From Microbacterium halophytorum (GTDB taxonomy: Bacteria > Actinomycetota > Actinomycetes > Actinomycetales > Microbacteriaceae): DNA of 64,000 nucleotides. Position 1 is the first letter of the stretch. Each line of letters starts with the position of its first letter. This document shows, one piece after another, positions 44,639-53,391 of this stretch. Both the position numbers and the translations under genes were made by a program. The DNA lies in the NCBI RefSeq assembly GCF_002970975.1, contig NZ_KZ672984.1, forward strand, positions 62,001 through 126,000. Reading direction: 5' to 3'. The notes below the pieces were generated by a model that ran no database searches, was not told the origin of the DNA, and worked only from the letters and a program-made list of their open reading frames with translations.

Positions 44639-44730
44639 GCATCGTTTCGATGATCGAGTCGCCGCGTGGCCGGTCGGTGAACTCCCGGCAACGCGTCGCG
44701 AGTCGGACGACGAACGTATCGAAACGTTGC
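44639..44730. promoter_or_regulatory. Two inverted LacI-type operators in the divergent regulator/importer gap
   Basis: O1 (44639-44652), read on the minus strand, is CATCGAAACGATGC. O2 (44717-44730), read on the plus strand, is TATCGAAACGTTGC. They agree at 12 of 14 positions. O1 lies just before the binding-protein gene; O2 overlaps the -35 region of the regulator, whose -10-like TACTGT is at 44741-44746. Both directions should be controlled. Confidence 0.78.
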
Positions 44731-44746
44731 GATCGGTGGTTACTGT

Positions 44747-45859
44747 GTGGGTGTGCACGCACCTTCCACGAACGGGAACAGCGAGGGGCGCGGCCGGTCG
44801 GGCCGCGCCACGATCGCCGATGTCGCCGAGCGCGCCGGGGTCTCCACGTCGACGGCGTCGCTCGCGTTCCGGGGCTCCGACCGCGTGCTCGAACCCACCA
44901 GGCAGCGCATCCTCGCCGCCGCGTCGGCGCTCGGCTACCGGGGGCCGAACCCGATCGCGAGCTCGCTGCGCCTCGGGCGCAGCGGCATCGTCGGCATCGT
45001 CGTCGCGGAGCGCGTCGGCCTGGCGTTCCAGAACCCCGTCGCGCTGGCGACCATGGACGGCCTCTCCGAGAGCCTCGACCGCGTCGGCTTCGGCCAGCTT
45101 CTCCTGCCCGGCCGTGCGAACGCCGTCGGGCGCCCCGATCCGCTGCAGTCCCTCCCCGTCGACGCCGTCGTCTTCGCCACGCGCGGCGAGGAGTTCGACG
45201 AACTGCTCCCCCTCGTCCGGTCCCGCGGCGTGCCCATGGTCGGCATCGAGGGCCCGCACGCCGACGACATCACGCTCGTCGAGATCGACGACCGCGGCGG
45301 CACGACGCGCCTCGCCGAGCGCGTCGCGGCGCTGGGCCACACGGATGTCGGCGTCATCATGCGCACGACGCAGCTCGGCGACGCGCGTCCCCCCGGGCCC
45401 GTCGAGCCGGTCGGATCCCGGCTCGACGCGATCGCGAACCGCACCATCCGCGGCCGGCTCGAGGCGGTCCGAGAGGTGTTCGCGCGCGCCGCGCGCGTCG
45501 AAGCGGGCGGCCGCGACTCGGAGGCGGGCGCCGCCGCGGCCCGCGTGCTGCTGGACGCCCGCCCGCACACCACCGCCGTCCTCGCGCAGAACGATGTGCT
45601 CGCCGCTGGCGCAGTCGCGGCCGCGCGCGAGCGCGGGCTGCGCGTGCCGGAGGACCTCACGGTCACGGGGTTCGACGGAATCGAGATCCCCTGGCTCGAC
45701 CTGCCGCTGACGACGGTGCGCCAGCCCCTGCGCGACAGGGGGCGAGAGGCGGGGCGCCTGGTCGAGGAGCTCCTGGCGGGCGGGCGTCCCGCCCCCGTCG
45801 TCATGCCGGTCGACGTCGTCCCCGGTGCCACCGCGGCGCCGCCGCGGCACTCCCTCTGA
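44747..45859 (+). CDS. LacI-family transcriptional regulator
   Basis: The 370-residue regulator has an N-terminal helix-turn-helix (about 21-75, ATIADVAERAGVSTSTASLAF) and a periplasmic-binding-like effector domain (GIVGIVVAERVGLAFQNP, TAVLAQNDVLAAGAV, VTGFDGIEIPWLDLPLTTV). It is divergent from the importer and GDPD fusion operon, and two matching operators lie between. The GTG start at 44747 could instead be the GTG at 44753, which would place TACTGT exactly 6 nt upstream (leaderless). Confidence 0.92.
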   Translation: MGVHAPSTNGNSEGRGRSGRATIADVAERAGVSTSTASLAFRGSDRVLEPTRQRILAAASALGYRGPNPIASSLRLGRSGIVGIVVAERVGLAFQNPVALATMDGLSESLDRVGFGQLLLPGRANAVGRPDPLQSLPVDAVVFATRGEEFDELLPLVRSRGVPMVGIEGPHADDITLVEIDDRGGTTRLAERVAALGHTDVGVIMRTTQLGDARPPGPVEPVGSRLDAIANRTIRGRLEAVREVFARAARVEAGGRDSEAGAAAARVLLDARPHTTAVLAQNDVLAAGAVAAARERGLRVPEDLTVTGFDGIEIPWLDLPLTTVRQPLRDRGREAGRLVEELLAGGRPAPVVMPVDVVPGATAAPPRHSL

Positions 45860-45960
45860 CGCCGCCGGCGCACGCCCGCCATCCGTTCGCCGAAAGGGAA
45901 AATCCCCCGTAGAACCGCGTTTTCCGCCGCAATCACGGCTGGGACCGACATAATGGGGCC

Positions 45961-46656
45961 ATGAGCGCACCTCGCATCCTGGTCGTAGACGACGAGCCGA
46001 ACATCCGTGACCTGCTCTCGCAGAGCCTCCAGTTCGCGGGGTTCCAGGTCCGCACCGTCATCAACGGCGCCCAGACGATCTCGGCCGTGCTCGAGGAGGA
46101 GCCCGACCTGATCGTGCTCGACGTGATGCTCCCCGACATGAACGGGTTCAGCGTCACGAAGCGCCTGCGCGACGCCGGCTACACGGCACCGATCCTCTTC
46201 CTCACGGCGAAGGACGAGACCGAGGACAAGATCAAGGGCCTCAACGCTGGCGGCGACGACTACGTCACCAAGCCGTTCAGCCTCGATGAGATCGTCGCGC
46301 GCATCCAGGCGATCCTCCGCCGCACGATGCAGAATGAGGAGGAGGAGCAGGTCATCCGGGCCGGCGAGCTCACGATGGATCAGGACACGCACGACGTCTA
46401 CGTCGGCGACACCCACATCGAGCTCAGCCCGACCGAGTTCAAGCTCCTGCGCTACCTGATGCTGAACCCGAACCGCGTGCTCAGCAAGGCCCAGATCCTC
46501 GACCACGTCTGGGAGTACGACTTCAACGGCGACGCCGGCATCGTCGAGAGCTACATCTCGTACCTGCGCCGCAAGATCGACCCGGAGGCCTCCGAGCCGC
46601 TGATCCAGACCAAGCGAGGCTTCGGCTACATGCTCAAGGTCGACAAGGCGGTCTGA
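45961..46656 (+). CDS. OmpR/PhoB-family response regulator
   Basis: The 231-residue regulator has a receiver domain with acidic pocket VDDEP, phosphoacceptor Asp in LIVLDVMLPDMNG and Lys in YVTKPFSLDE, then a winged-helix domain (IELSPTEFKLLRYLMLNPNRVLSKAQILDHVW, GFGYML). It resembles mycobacterial TcrX/TrcR-type regulators. CATAAT lies 6 nt before the ATG. The kinase gene follows after 13 nt. Confidence 0.94.
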   Translation: MSAPRILVVDDEPNIRDLLSQSLQFAGFQVRTVINGAQTISAVLEEEPDLIVLDVMLPDMNGFSVTKRLRDAGYTAPILFLTAKDETEDKIKGLNAGGDDYVTKPFSLDEIVARIQAILRRTMQNEEEEQVIRAGELTMDQDTHDVYVGDTHIELSPTEFKLLRYLMLNPNRVLSKAQILDHVWEYDFNGDAGIVESYISYLRRKIDPEASEPLIQTKRGFGYMLKVDKAV

Positions 46657-46669
46657 GGCCCGCCCCGTC

Positions 46670-48355
46670 GTGGCCGACAAGACCGACGCCGTCACCCGCT
46701 GGTGGCGGCGCATCAGCCTGAGGGCGAAGGTCACGGGCGTCACCGTCGCGGTGCTCGCGATGGGCCTGTTCGTCGCGGGCGTCGGCACGTCCTTCGTGCT
46801 CTACAGCGCGCTGCTGAACAACGTCGACGAGACCGTGACGCACCTCGTGCAGACGGAGGACGTCGCCGAGCGCCTGCTCTCGGTCTCGCAGAGCGAGGAC
46901 GGCACGATCCAGATCACGCCGAACGACGACGACCTCAGCATGGGCTACTACATCGCCCTCTACGGCCCCGACGGGGCTCTCATCGGCTCGGCCGGCGGCA
47001 TCGGCGATGACGAGGAGGAGCCCGACTTCCCCGCGGAGCTGACCCCCGACAGGGCGAAGACCCTCGAGTCGACCGTCTTCGCGCTCACCTCCGACTCGGG
47101 CGAGCGGTTCCGCGCCTCCGCCGCCGTCGTCGAGCTGCCGGACACCAACACGCTGTACAGCCAGGTCATCGCCATGGGCGAGGCCGACACGCTCAGCGTC
47201 GTGCGCACCTACTTCGTCGTCTTCACGTTCGTCGCGATCATGACGATCGTCGCCGGCGCCTTCCTCACCCGCTGGGTCGTAACGCTCACGTTCCGCCGGT
47301 TCGGCCAGGTCGAGGAGACCGCCATGGCGATCGCCGGCGGCGACTTCGGCCAGCGCCTCCCGGCGACCGAGCCCCGCACGGAGATCGGCCGGCTCACGAT
47401 CGCGATCAACACCATGCTCGACCGCATCGACGAATCGATCGAGCAGCGGGAGTCGACCGTGCGCCAGATGCGCCGCTTCATCGGCGACGCCAGCCACGAG
47501 CTGCGCACTCCGCTCGTCAGCGTGCGCGGCTATGCCGAGCTGTACCGGATGGGCGCCATCACGAACGAGGAGGACCTCGACCGCACGATGGAGCGGATCG
47601 AGAAGGAGGCCATCCGAATGGGCGCCCTCGTCGAGGACCTCCTCGCGCTCGCACGCCTCGACGAGAAGCGCCCCCTCGAGATCACGGCGATCGACCTGCG
47701 CGCGCTCGCGAGCGACGCGGCAATGGACGCCCGCGCGGCCGACGGCTCGCGCGAGATCCGGGTCGTCGACCGCACGCCGGCGGCGGCCGCGCCGCTCCCG
47801 CCTCGGCCCGCACCGCCCGCGTCCGACGACTCGCCCCGCCGGGCCCCGACGGCGCTGGAGCGCGCGACGACCTCGGCCATCAGCATCCTCCGCCGGCGTC
47901 CCAAGGGCGCGCCGACGGAGGAGGAGATGCACGCCGAGACCCGGCCGGTGCCGCGCCTGCCCCGCCCCGTACCGCCGCCGGCGCCGATCGTGCTGGGCGA
48001 GGACCACAAGGTGCGCCAGGTCGTCGCGAACCTGCTCGGCAACGCCCGCAGGTACAGCCCGGACGGCAGCCCGATCGAGCTCGAAGTCGGCACTGACGCC
48101 GCGGCGGGCATGGGCTGGATCGCCGTCGTCGACCACGGCGAGGGCGTGCCGGAGGCCATCCGGAGCCAGATCTTCCAGCGCTTCTGGCGCGCCGACACGT
48201 CCCGGGCCAGGGAAACGGGCGGCAGCGGCCTCGGCCTCGCGATCGTGTCGTCGATCGTCGAGGCGCACCACGGCACCGTCTCGGTCGCCGAGACCCCCGG
48301 CGGCGGCGCGACGTTCCGCGTGTCCCTCCCCCTGCAGGGGCGCAACGCCGGCTGA
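46670..48355 (+). CDS. Sensor histidine kinase with Pro-rich insertion in the catalytic domain
   Basis: The 561-residue kinase has two transmembrane helices (about 22-48 and 180-205) around an extracellular sensor, a HAMP segment, a DHp domain with His276 in GDASHELRTPLVSVRGYAEL, and an HATPase domain with LLGNARRYSPDG, IAVVDHGEGVP and GGSGLGLAIVSSIVEAH. Between about residues 367 and 440, inside the region that normally runs straight into the N box, lies a Pro/Arg-rich insertion (RTPAAAAPLPPRPAPPAS, ending PVPPPAPIVLGED). It starts at GTG 46670. Its last about 30 nt are repeated 154 bp downstream. Confidence 0.9.
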   Translation: MADKTDAVTRWWRRISLRAKVTGVTVAVLAMGLFVAGVGTSFVLYSALLNNVDETVTHLVQTEDVAERLLSVSQSEDGTIQITPNDDDLSMGYYIALYGPDGALIGSAGGIGDDEEEPDFPAELTPDRAKTLESTVFALTSDSGERFRASAAVVELPDTNTLYSQVIAMGEADTLSVVRTYFVVFTFVAIMTIVAGAFLTRWVVTLTFRRFGQVEETAMAIAGGDFGQRLPATEPRTEIGRLTIAINTMLDRIDESIEQRESTVRQMRRFIGDASHELRTPLVSVRGYAELYRMGAITNEEDLDRTMERIEKEAIRMGALVEDLLALARLDEKRPLEITAIDLRALASDAAMDARAADGSREIRVVDRTPAAAAPLPPRPAPPASDDSPRRAPTALERATTSAISILRRRPKGAPTEEEMHAETRPVPRLPRPVPPPAPIVLGEDHKVRQVVANLLGNARRYSPDGSPIELEVGTDAAAGMGWIAVVDHGEGVPEAIRSQIFQRFWRADTSRARETGGSGLGLAIVSSIVEAHHGTVSVAETPGGGATFRVSLPLQGRNAG

Positions 48356-48634
48356 CACAGCGCCGCGGTCGCACCCCACCCCGCCGGCCCGCGCGTGATC
48401 GAGGAGATTCCGCAACATCGAGGACGTTCCCGCGCATATCCTCCGAGAAGTCGCCGTTCTTCCTCGATTCTGCGCGTCGCTTCCCCTGCAGGGGCGCGAC
48501 GGCGGCTGACACAGCGCCGCGGTCGCACTCCACCCCGCCGGCCCGCGCGTGATCGAGGAGATTCCGCAGCATCGAGGACGTTCCCGCGCATATCCTCCGA
48601 GAAGTCGCCGTTCTTCCTCGATTCTGCGCGGGCG
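48327..48634. repeat. Two tandem 154-bp repeats with family B palindromic cores
   Basis: A 154-bp unit occurs twice; the first copy begins inside the 3' end of the kinase gene (CCCTGCAGGGGCGC) and the second copy is noncoding. Each contains a 71-nt core (48398-48468 and 48552-48622) with two ATCGAGGA followed by two TCCTC(C/G)A-type motifs, giving an imperfect palindrome. Inverted relatives lie downstream of mqo. Confidence 0.88.
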
Positions 48635-48690
48635 CCGGAGTTCACGGCTGGCGTGGAGCCTCGCACGGCCGCGAGATTTAGGATGATCTG

Positions 48691-50136
48691 GTGACTGAAA
48701 CTGTTGATGTCGTCCTGATCGGCGGCGGCGTGATGTCCGCGACGCTCGGCACCCTCCTGAAGGAGCTGCAGCCCGACTGGAAGATCGCCGCATTCGAACG
48801 CCTCGGCGACGTCGCGCAGGAGAGCTCCAACCCCTGGAACAACGCAGGCACCGGCCACGCCGCGCTGTGCGAGCTCAACTACATGCCGAACCCGGATGAC
48901 CCGGCGAAGGCCGTGAACATCAACGAGCAGTTCCAGGTGAGCCGGCAGATGTGGGTCTCACTGATCGAGCGGGGCATCCTCTCGGCCCCCGACACGTTCA
49001 TCAACGCGACCCCTCACATGACGTTCGTGCGCGGCGAGAAGGACGTGGAGTACCTGCGCCAGCGCTACGAGACGCTGAAGGACCAGCCTCTGTTCGAGGG
49101 CATCGAGTTCAGCGACGACTCGCGCGTCATCAACCAGTGGGCACCGCTCCTGATGCAGAAGCGGCGGGCGGGCGAACCGTTCGCGGCCACGCGCGTGCCC
49201 GCGGGCACCGACGTCGACTTCGGCGCGGTGACCCACCAGCTCTTCGACCATCTGACCGCCAACGGCGTCGACCTGCACCTCGACCACGAGGTCCGCAAAC
49301 TGAAGCGCCGCAAGGACGGCACGTGGGACATCACCTACCGCAACCTGGCGGGCAGGACGCCCGGCAGGATCAACGCGAAGTTCGTGTTCGTCGGCGCGGG
49401 CGGATGGGCGATCAAGCTGCTGCAGTCGGCGAAGATCCCCGAGATCCGCGGCTACGGCGTCTTCCCGATCGGCGGCCAGTTCTTGAAGACGTCCAACCCG
49501 AAGCTCGTCGCACAGCACAGGGCCAAGGTCTACTCGCAGGCGGCCGTCGGCGCGCCGCCGATGTCGGTGCCGCACCTCGACGCGCGCATGGTCGACGGCG
49601 AGGGCTCGCTGATGTTCGGCCCGTTCGCGACCTTCAGCCCGAAGTTCCTCAAGCAGGGCAAGTGGAGCGACATCGTCGCGCAGGTGCGCCTCGGCAACAT
49701 CGGCTCGATGCTGAAGGTCGGCGCCACCAACCTCGACCTCGTGAAGTACCTCGTCAGCGAGCTGATGAAGGGCCGCGAGAAGAAGCTCGACGGCCTGCGC
49801 GAGTTCATGCCGACCGCGAAGGACTCCGATTGGGAGCTCATCCAGGCCGGTCAGCGCGCCCAGGTGATGAAGGGCGGCAAGCTGCAGTTCGGCACCGAGG
49901 TCGTCTCGTCGGCCGACGGTTCGATCGCCGGCCTGCTCGGCGCATCGCCCGGTGCCTCCACGGCCGTGCCGATCATGCTGAACCTGCTCGAGAAGTGCTT
50001 CCCCGCCGAGTTCCCCACTTGGAAGCCCGAGCTCGAGAAGCTCGTGCCGAGCCTCGGCGCTGCCCTCAACGACGACGCCGCGCTCGCGGAGAAGACGGTC
50101 TCGGCGAGCGCCGAGAAGCTCGGCATCAACCGCTGA
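48691..50136 (+). CDS. mqo: Malate:quinone oxidoreductase
   Basis: Mqo is a peripheral membrane FAD enzyme that oxidises malate to oxaloacetate and passes electrons to quinone, a TCA-cycle step common in actinobacteria. The 481-residue product has the FAD-binding VVLIGGGVMSATLGTLLKEL, then SSNPWNNAGTGHAALCELNY and VNINEQFQVSRQMW, all diagnostic. Ends VSSADGSIAGLLGASPGAST as in the family. GTG 48691 follows TAGGAT by 6 nt (leaderless). It is bracketed by family B repeats. Confidence 0.96.
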   Translation: MTETVDVVLIGGGVMSATLGTLLKELQPDWKIAAFERLGDVAQESSNPWNNAGTGHAALCELNYMPNPDDPAKAVNINEQFQVSRQMWVSLIERGILSAPDTFINATPHMTFVRGEKDVEYLRQRYETLKDQPLFEGIEFSDDSRVINQWAPLLMQKRRAGEPFAATRVPAGTDVDFGAVTHQLFDHLTANGVDLHLDHEVRKLKRRKDGTWDITYRNLAGRTPGRINAKFVFVGAGGWAIKLLQSAKIPEIRGYGVFPIGGQFLKTSNPKLVAQHRAKVYSQAAVGAPPMSVPHLDARMVDGEGSLMFGPFATFSPKFLKQGKWSDIVAQVRLGNIGSMLKVGATNLDLVKYLVSELMKGREKKLDGLREFMPTAKDSDWELIQAGQRAQVMKGGKLQFGTEVVSSADGSIAGLLGASPGASTAVPIMLNLLEKCFPAEFPTWKPELEKLVPSLGAALNDDAALAEKTVSASAEKLGINR

Positions 50137-50145
50137 CGCCTTCCG

Positions 50146-50182
50146 CGAAGCGCCCGCCCGGTCATCCGGCGCGGGCGCTTCG
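50146..50182 (+). terminator. Terminator of mqo
   Basis: A 12-bp perfect stem (CGAAGCGCCCGC with GCGGGCGCTTCG) lies 9 nt after the stop; TCTTCGG follows. Confidence 0.75.
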
Positions 50183-50204
50183 TCTTCGGGCCGTGCCCGG
50201 CCAC

Positions 50205-50446
50205 TTCGAGGAAGAACGGCAACATCGAGGAGGAATCCCGCCGAAACCTCCTCGATAGCGCGGAATCTCCTCGATCGTGCGCAGGAACATCGACGCGCGT
50301 CCACGCAGCACGACAGGCCCAACCACGCACCACCGAGCCCGCGCGCCCCACGGCCAACCAGAACGCCCCGGCCACTTCGAGGAAGAACGGCAACATCGAG
50401 GAAGAATCCCGCCGAAACCTCCTCGATAGCGCGGAATCTCCTCGAT
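50205..50446. repeat. Two family B repeats in inverted orientation downstream of mqo
   Basis: Cores at 50205-50275 and 50376-50446 (71 nt each, 171 bp apart) are reverse-complement relatives of the upstream cores: TCGAGGAAGAACGGC and GCGGAATCTCCTCGAT are shared after reverse complementing. Flanking CCCGGCCACT is also repeated. The rest of 50137-50494 holds the mqo terminator and no gene. Confidence 0.85.
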
Positions 50447-50494
50447 CGTGCGCTCGATCGCCCGGGCGCCAGCGCCCGCGACGCGTTCGCCGCT

Positions 50495-51844
50495 TCAGGC
50501 GATGCGTCGTGCGGAGGCCGTGCTCTCCCGCGCGACGAGCGGCGCGGGCACGGTGTCGTGGCGCAGCGCGCCCGGCGCCTCGATCTGCGCGAGGAGCGCG
50601 TCGACGGCGCGGGCCGCGAGCTCGGGGAAGTCCTGGTGCACCGTCGTCAGCGGCGGGCGGTAGTTCGCCGCGTCTGGCACGTCGTCGAAGCCGACGACGC
50701 TCACGTCGCGCGGGACCTCGATGCCGCGCTCCCCCAGGCCCCGGATGAGCCCGAGCGCCATCTGGTCGTTGGCGCTGAAGACGGCGGTCGCACCGGATGC
50801 CGCGATCGCCTCCGCCGCGGCGAAGCCCGAATCCGCAGACCAGTCGCCGCGGGTGAGCTGCGGTCCACCCGGATCGCCTGCCGCCTCGTCGACGGGGCGG
50901 CAGGCCGGCCGAGATGCGGCATCGACCTCAGCGTGCGCCGCGTCGATGGGTGCGCGACCTCGACTCGCGGCAGCTGGTGCTCCGTCGTGGTCCACCCGAG
51001 GGCTGTCTGCGACCGGCGGCATCCGGTCGCGCGCCGCCGCGAGCCCCTCGCGCCAGCCCGCCTCGCGCTCCGCCGCCGCGTAAGAGCCCTCGGGGCCCGC
51101 GAGGTGCACGATGCGACGGTGGCCGAGTGCGGACAGATGCGCGACCGCGGCGCGGGCACCCTCGCGGTGGCGGCTCGAGATCGTCGCCGCGGCTGCCTCG
51201 CCCGGCGGGGCGTCGACGATCGCCGCGGGCACGTCATCCGGGATCGCGCCGCTCGCGAGCGCCGACGCCTCGTTGAGCACGATAGCGCCGTCGACGCCCT
51301 GGGCGCGGAGGCGGGCGAAGGCGCTCGCGACGCCCTCGGGGCCCGCGACGGTCGCGACCGTGACACCGTAGCCGCGGTCGGCGGCCTTTTCGACGACGGC
51401 CTGCAGCATCCGGGAGTTTCCAACGGTGGCGAGCGTGGTGACGACCACTCCGACGAGACCCGTGCGACCGGTGCGCAGCGCTCGTGCGGCGCGATTGGGT
51501 CGGTAGCCCAGCTCTGCCATCGCTTCCTCGACCCTGGTGCGCGTGGCGGGGTCGACGCGCGCGCTGCCGTTGACGACCCGCGAGACCGTCTGCCCCGAGA
51601 CTCCTGCGAGCGCGGCGACCTGCACGAGCGAGACGCGGCCGGTTGCGCCGCTCGGGCGCGCGGGGTGCCGCTCCGCAGAGCCCGATGCACGGTCAGACAC
51701 GCGCTCAGACCCACGACCCGCTGAGCGCGACGACTCCGCGGCGTCTCCTACCGTGCGGCGACCGGCCAGCGCGCGCTCCTCGCCCACCGCTCCGCCGACA
51801 TCGCGTGCGTCCCGCCCCGCGCTGGGAGCCCGTTCTTGGCTCAT
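50495..51844 (-). CDS. LacI/GalR-family regulator of the gal genes
   Basis: The 449-residue regulator has its helix-turn-helix at 71-97 (VSLVQVAALAGVSGQTVSRV) rather than at the N-terminus: the first 70 residues are an Arg/Ser/Ala-rich tail. The effector domain (127-449) contains a second unusual insert, about residues 275-330, between RDRMPPVADS and LTRGDWSADSGFAAAEA. Family motifs TAVFSANDQMALGLIRG and SVVGFDDVPDAANYRPPLTTV are intact. GGAGG lies 6 nt before ATG 51844. It is divergent from galT with two operator candidates between. Confidence 0.88.
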   Translation of the reverse strand: MSQERAPSAGRDARDVGGAVGEERALAGRRTVGDAAESSRSAGRGSERVSDRASGSAERHPARPSGATGRVSLVQVAALAGVSGQTVSRVVNGSARVDPATRTRVEEAMAELGYRPNRAARALRTGRTGLVGVVVTTLATVGNSRMLQAVVEKAADRGYGVTVATVAGPEGVASAFARLRAQGVDGAIVLNEASALASGAIPDDVPAAIVDAPPGEAAAATISSRHREGARAAVAHLSALGHRRIVHLAGPEGSYAAAEREAGWREGLAAARDRMPPVADSPRVDHDGAPAAASRGRAPIDAAHAEVDAASRPACRPVDEAAGDPGGPQLTRGDWSADSGFAAAEAIAASGATAVFSANDQMALGLIRGLGERGIEVPRDVSVVGFDDVPDAANYRPPLTTVHQDFPELAARAVDALLAQIEAPGALRHDTVPAPLVARESTASARRIA

Positions 51845-51867
51845 CCGCCACCTCCGTCCGTCGTCCA

Positions 51868-51911
51868 TGTTGACGTTATCATCCGGCCTCGGTACCGTGT
51901 TGACGTGAACA
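51868..51911. promoter_or_regulatory. Two GalR/LacI-type operators and leaderless galT promoter
   Basis: TGTTGACGTTATCA (51868-51881) and TGTTGACGTGAACA (51898-51911) form a direct repeat 30 bp apart; the second is also an inverted repeat TGTT/AACA. TACCGT (51893-51898) lies 6 nt before the galT GTG. The second operator covers the galT start, so binding would block it. Confidence 0.7.
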
Positions 51912-53083
51912 TGCCCCAGGAAGCCGCGCCCGTCGCGCTCGGCGCCGGCGTCGTCAAGCGCCCCTCGCGCCTCGCCGACGGCCGGGAGCTCATCTACTTC
52001 GACGACGCAGGCACCTCGCTCGGCGCGGAGCGCGCGATCGACGCGCGCGACCTCGACCCGCGGCCCGAGACCGCGACGATGCGGCAGGACGTGCTGACGG
52101 GCGACTGGATCTCGGTCGCCGCCGCGCGCCAGAACCGGGCGTTCATGCCTCCCGCGGAGTTCGATCCGCTGGCGCCGCAGACGCCGACGAACCCGTCGGA
52201 GATCCCCTCGCTGTACGACGTGGCGGTGTTCGAGAACAAGTCGCCCTCGTTCGGCCCCGCCCTCGCGGTCGCCCACGGCGACGCGCCCGCGGCCGCAGAC
52301 CCGGCATCCGGTCCCGATGAGCTCACCGAGGTCGGCCTCGGCCGCACGAAGACGAGCGTCGGCCGTTGCGAGGTCGTCTGCTTCAGCCCCGAGCACGACG
52401 GCTCGTTCGGCACGCAGACCGCGACCCGCGCCCGCACCGTGATCGAGGCGTGGGCGGACCGCACGGCCGCGCTGCAGGCGCTGCCTGGCATCGAACAGGT
52501 CTTCCCGTTCGAGAACCGCGGCGAGGCGATCGGCGTCACGCTCCCCCACCCGCACGGCCAGATCTACTCGTACCCCTATGTGACGCCGCGCACGCAGCAG
52601 CTGCTGCGCTCGATCGAGAAGACGGGCCCCGACCTGTTCTCCCGCGTCCTCGACTTCGAGCGGGCCGGCGAGCGCGTCATCGCGGCTGGCGAGCACTGGA
52701 CGGCGTTCGTGCCGTTCGCGGCGCGCTGGCCGCTCGAGGTGCACGTGATGCCGCACCGCCACGTCGGCGACTTCGCCGAGACGAGCGACGCGGAGCGCGC
52801 GGAGCTCGCACCGTTCTACCTGCGCCTGCTCCGCGGCATCGACGCCCTGTACGACACCCCGACGCCGTACATCGCCGCCTGGCACCAGGCGCCCGTGAGC
52901 GTCGGGCGCGACAGCATTCGGATGCACCTGGAGATCACCAGCCCGCGCCGCGCCGCCGACAAGCTCAAGTTCCTGGCCGGCAGCGAGGCCGCCATGGGTG
53001 CGTGGATCGGCGATGTTCCGCCCGAGGCCGCCGCCGAGCGGCTGCGCGCCGCCGTCGCGGGCGTGCCGGAGGTGACCGCGTGA
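51905..53083 (+). CDS. galT: Galactose-1-phosphate uridylyltransferase
   Basis: GalT exchanges UMP between UDP-glucose and galactose 1-phosphate in the Leloir pathway. The 392-residue product shows the active-site motif LPHPHGQIYSYPYV, with nucleophile His217, plus FPFENRGEAIGVT, RWPLEVHVMPHRHV and WHQAPV. The GTG at 51905 is placed 6 nt after TACCGT; the ATG at 51911 is an alternative. The stop overlaps a GTG (53080) that opens a frame running into galK. Confidence 0.94.
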   Translation: MNMPQEAAPVALGAGVVKRPSRLADGRELIYFDDAGTSLGAERAIDARDLDPRPETATMRQDVLTGDWISVAAARQNRAFMPPAEFDPLAPQTPTNPSEIPSLYDVAVFENKSPSFGPALAVAHGDAPAAADPASGPDELTEVGLGRTKTSVGRCEVVCFSPEHDGSFGTQTATRARTVIEAWADRTAALQALPGIEQVFPFENRGEAIGVTLPHPHGQIYSYPYVTPRTQQLLRSIEKTGPDLFSRVLDFERAGERVIAAGEHWTAFVPFAARWPLEVHVMPHRHVGDFAETSDAERAELAPFYLRLLRGIDALYDTPTPYIAAWHQAPVSVGRDSIRMHLEITSPRRAADKLKFLAGSEAAMGAWIGDVPPEAAAERLRAAVAGVPEVTA

Positions 53084-53391
53084 GCGACGGCTCGGAGCCT
53101 CGCGATGCGACAGCGGCCGCGGATCCCCGTGCCGCCCGCGTGAGCGACGACTCAGAGCCCCGCGATTCGGCGGTGGCCGCGGAAGCGAACATTCCCGGTA
53201 TCGACCGCGCGAGAGACGATCTGGGTCTTCGCCCGTCGACAACGACCAACGGGCCGCCCGCAGGGGCGAGCGCCACGGACACCGACCGCACGAGCGGAGT
53301 CGCGATCGGCTCCGCCGAACCCGAGACACGGCGCTCGCGCCGGTCTCGTTCCGCGTCGTTGACGCCGAACCCGACCCACGAGGACGACACC
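53080..53391 (+). other. Low-complexity in-frame region between galT and galK with 60-bp tandem repeat
   Basis: From GTG 53080, which overlaps the galT stop (GTGA), an open frame runs 104 codons into the galK ATG. It encodes Arg/Ser/Asp/Ala-rich low complexity, and its first 40 codons are a 20-residue direct repeat (VSDGSEPRDAT, VSDDSEPRDSA; period 60 bp). Third-position GC is lower than in the genes. Either it is a translated N-terminal extension of galK or an untranslated spacer. Confidence 0.55.

Noticed and set aside
48327..50446. CRISPR array or IS element around mqo
   Set aside because: Repeats are 71-nt palindromic cores in two orientations with no spacers and no transposase frame.
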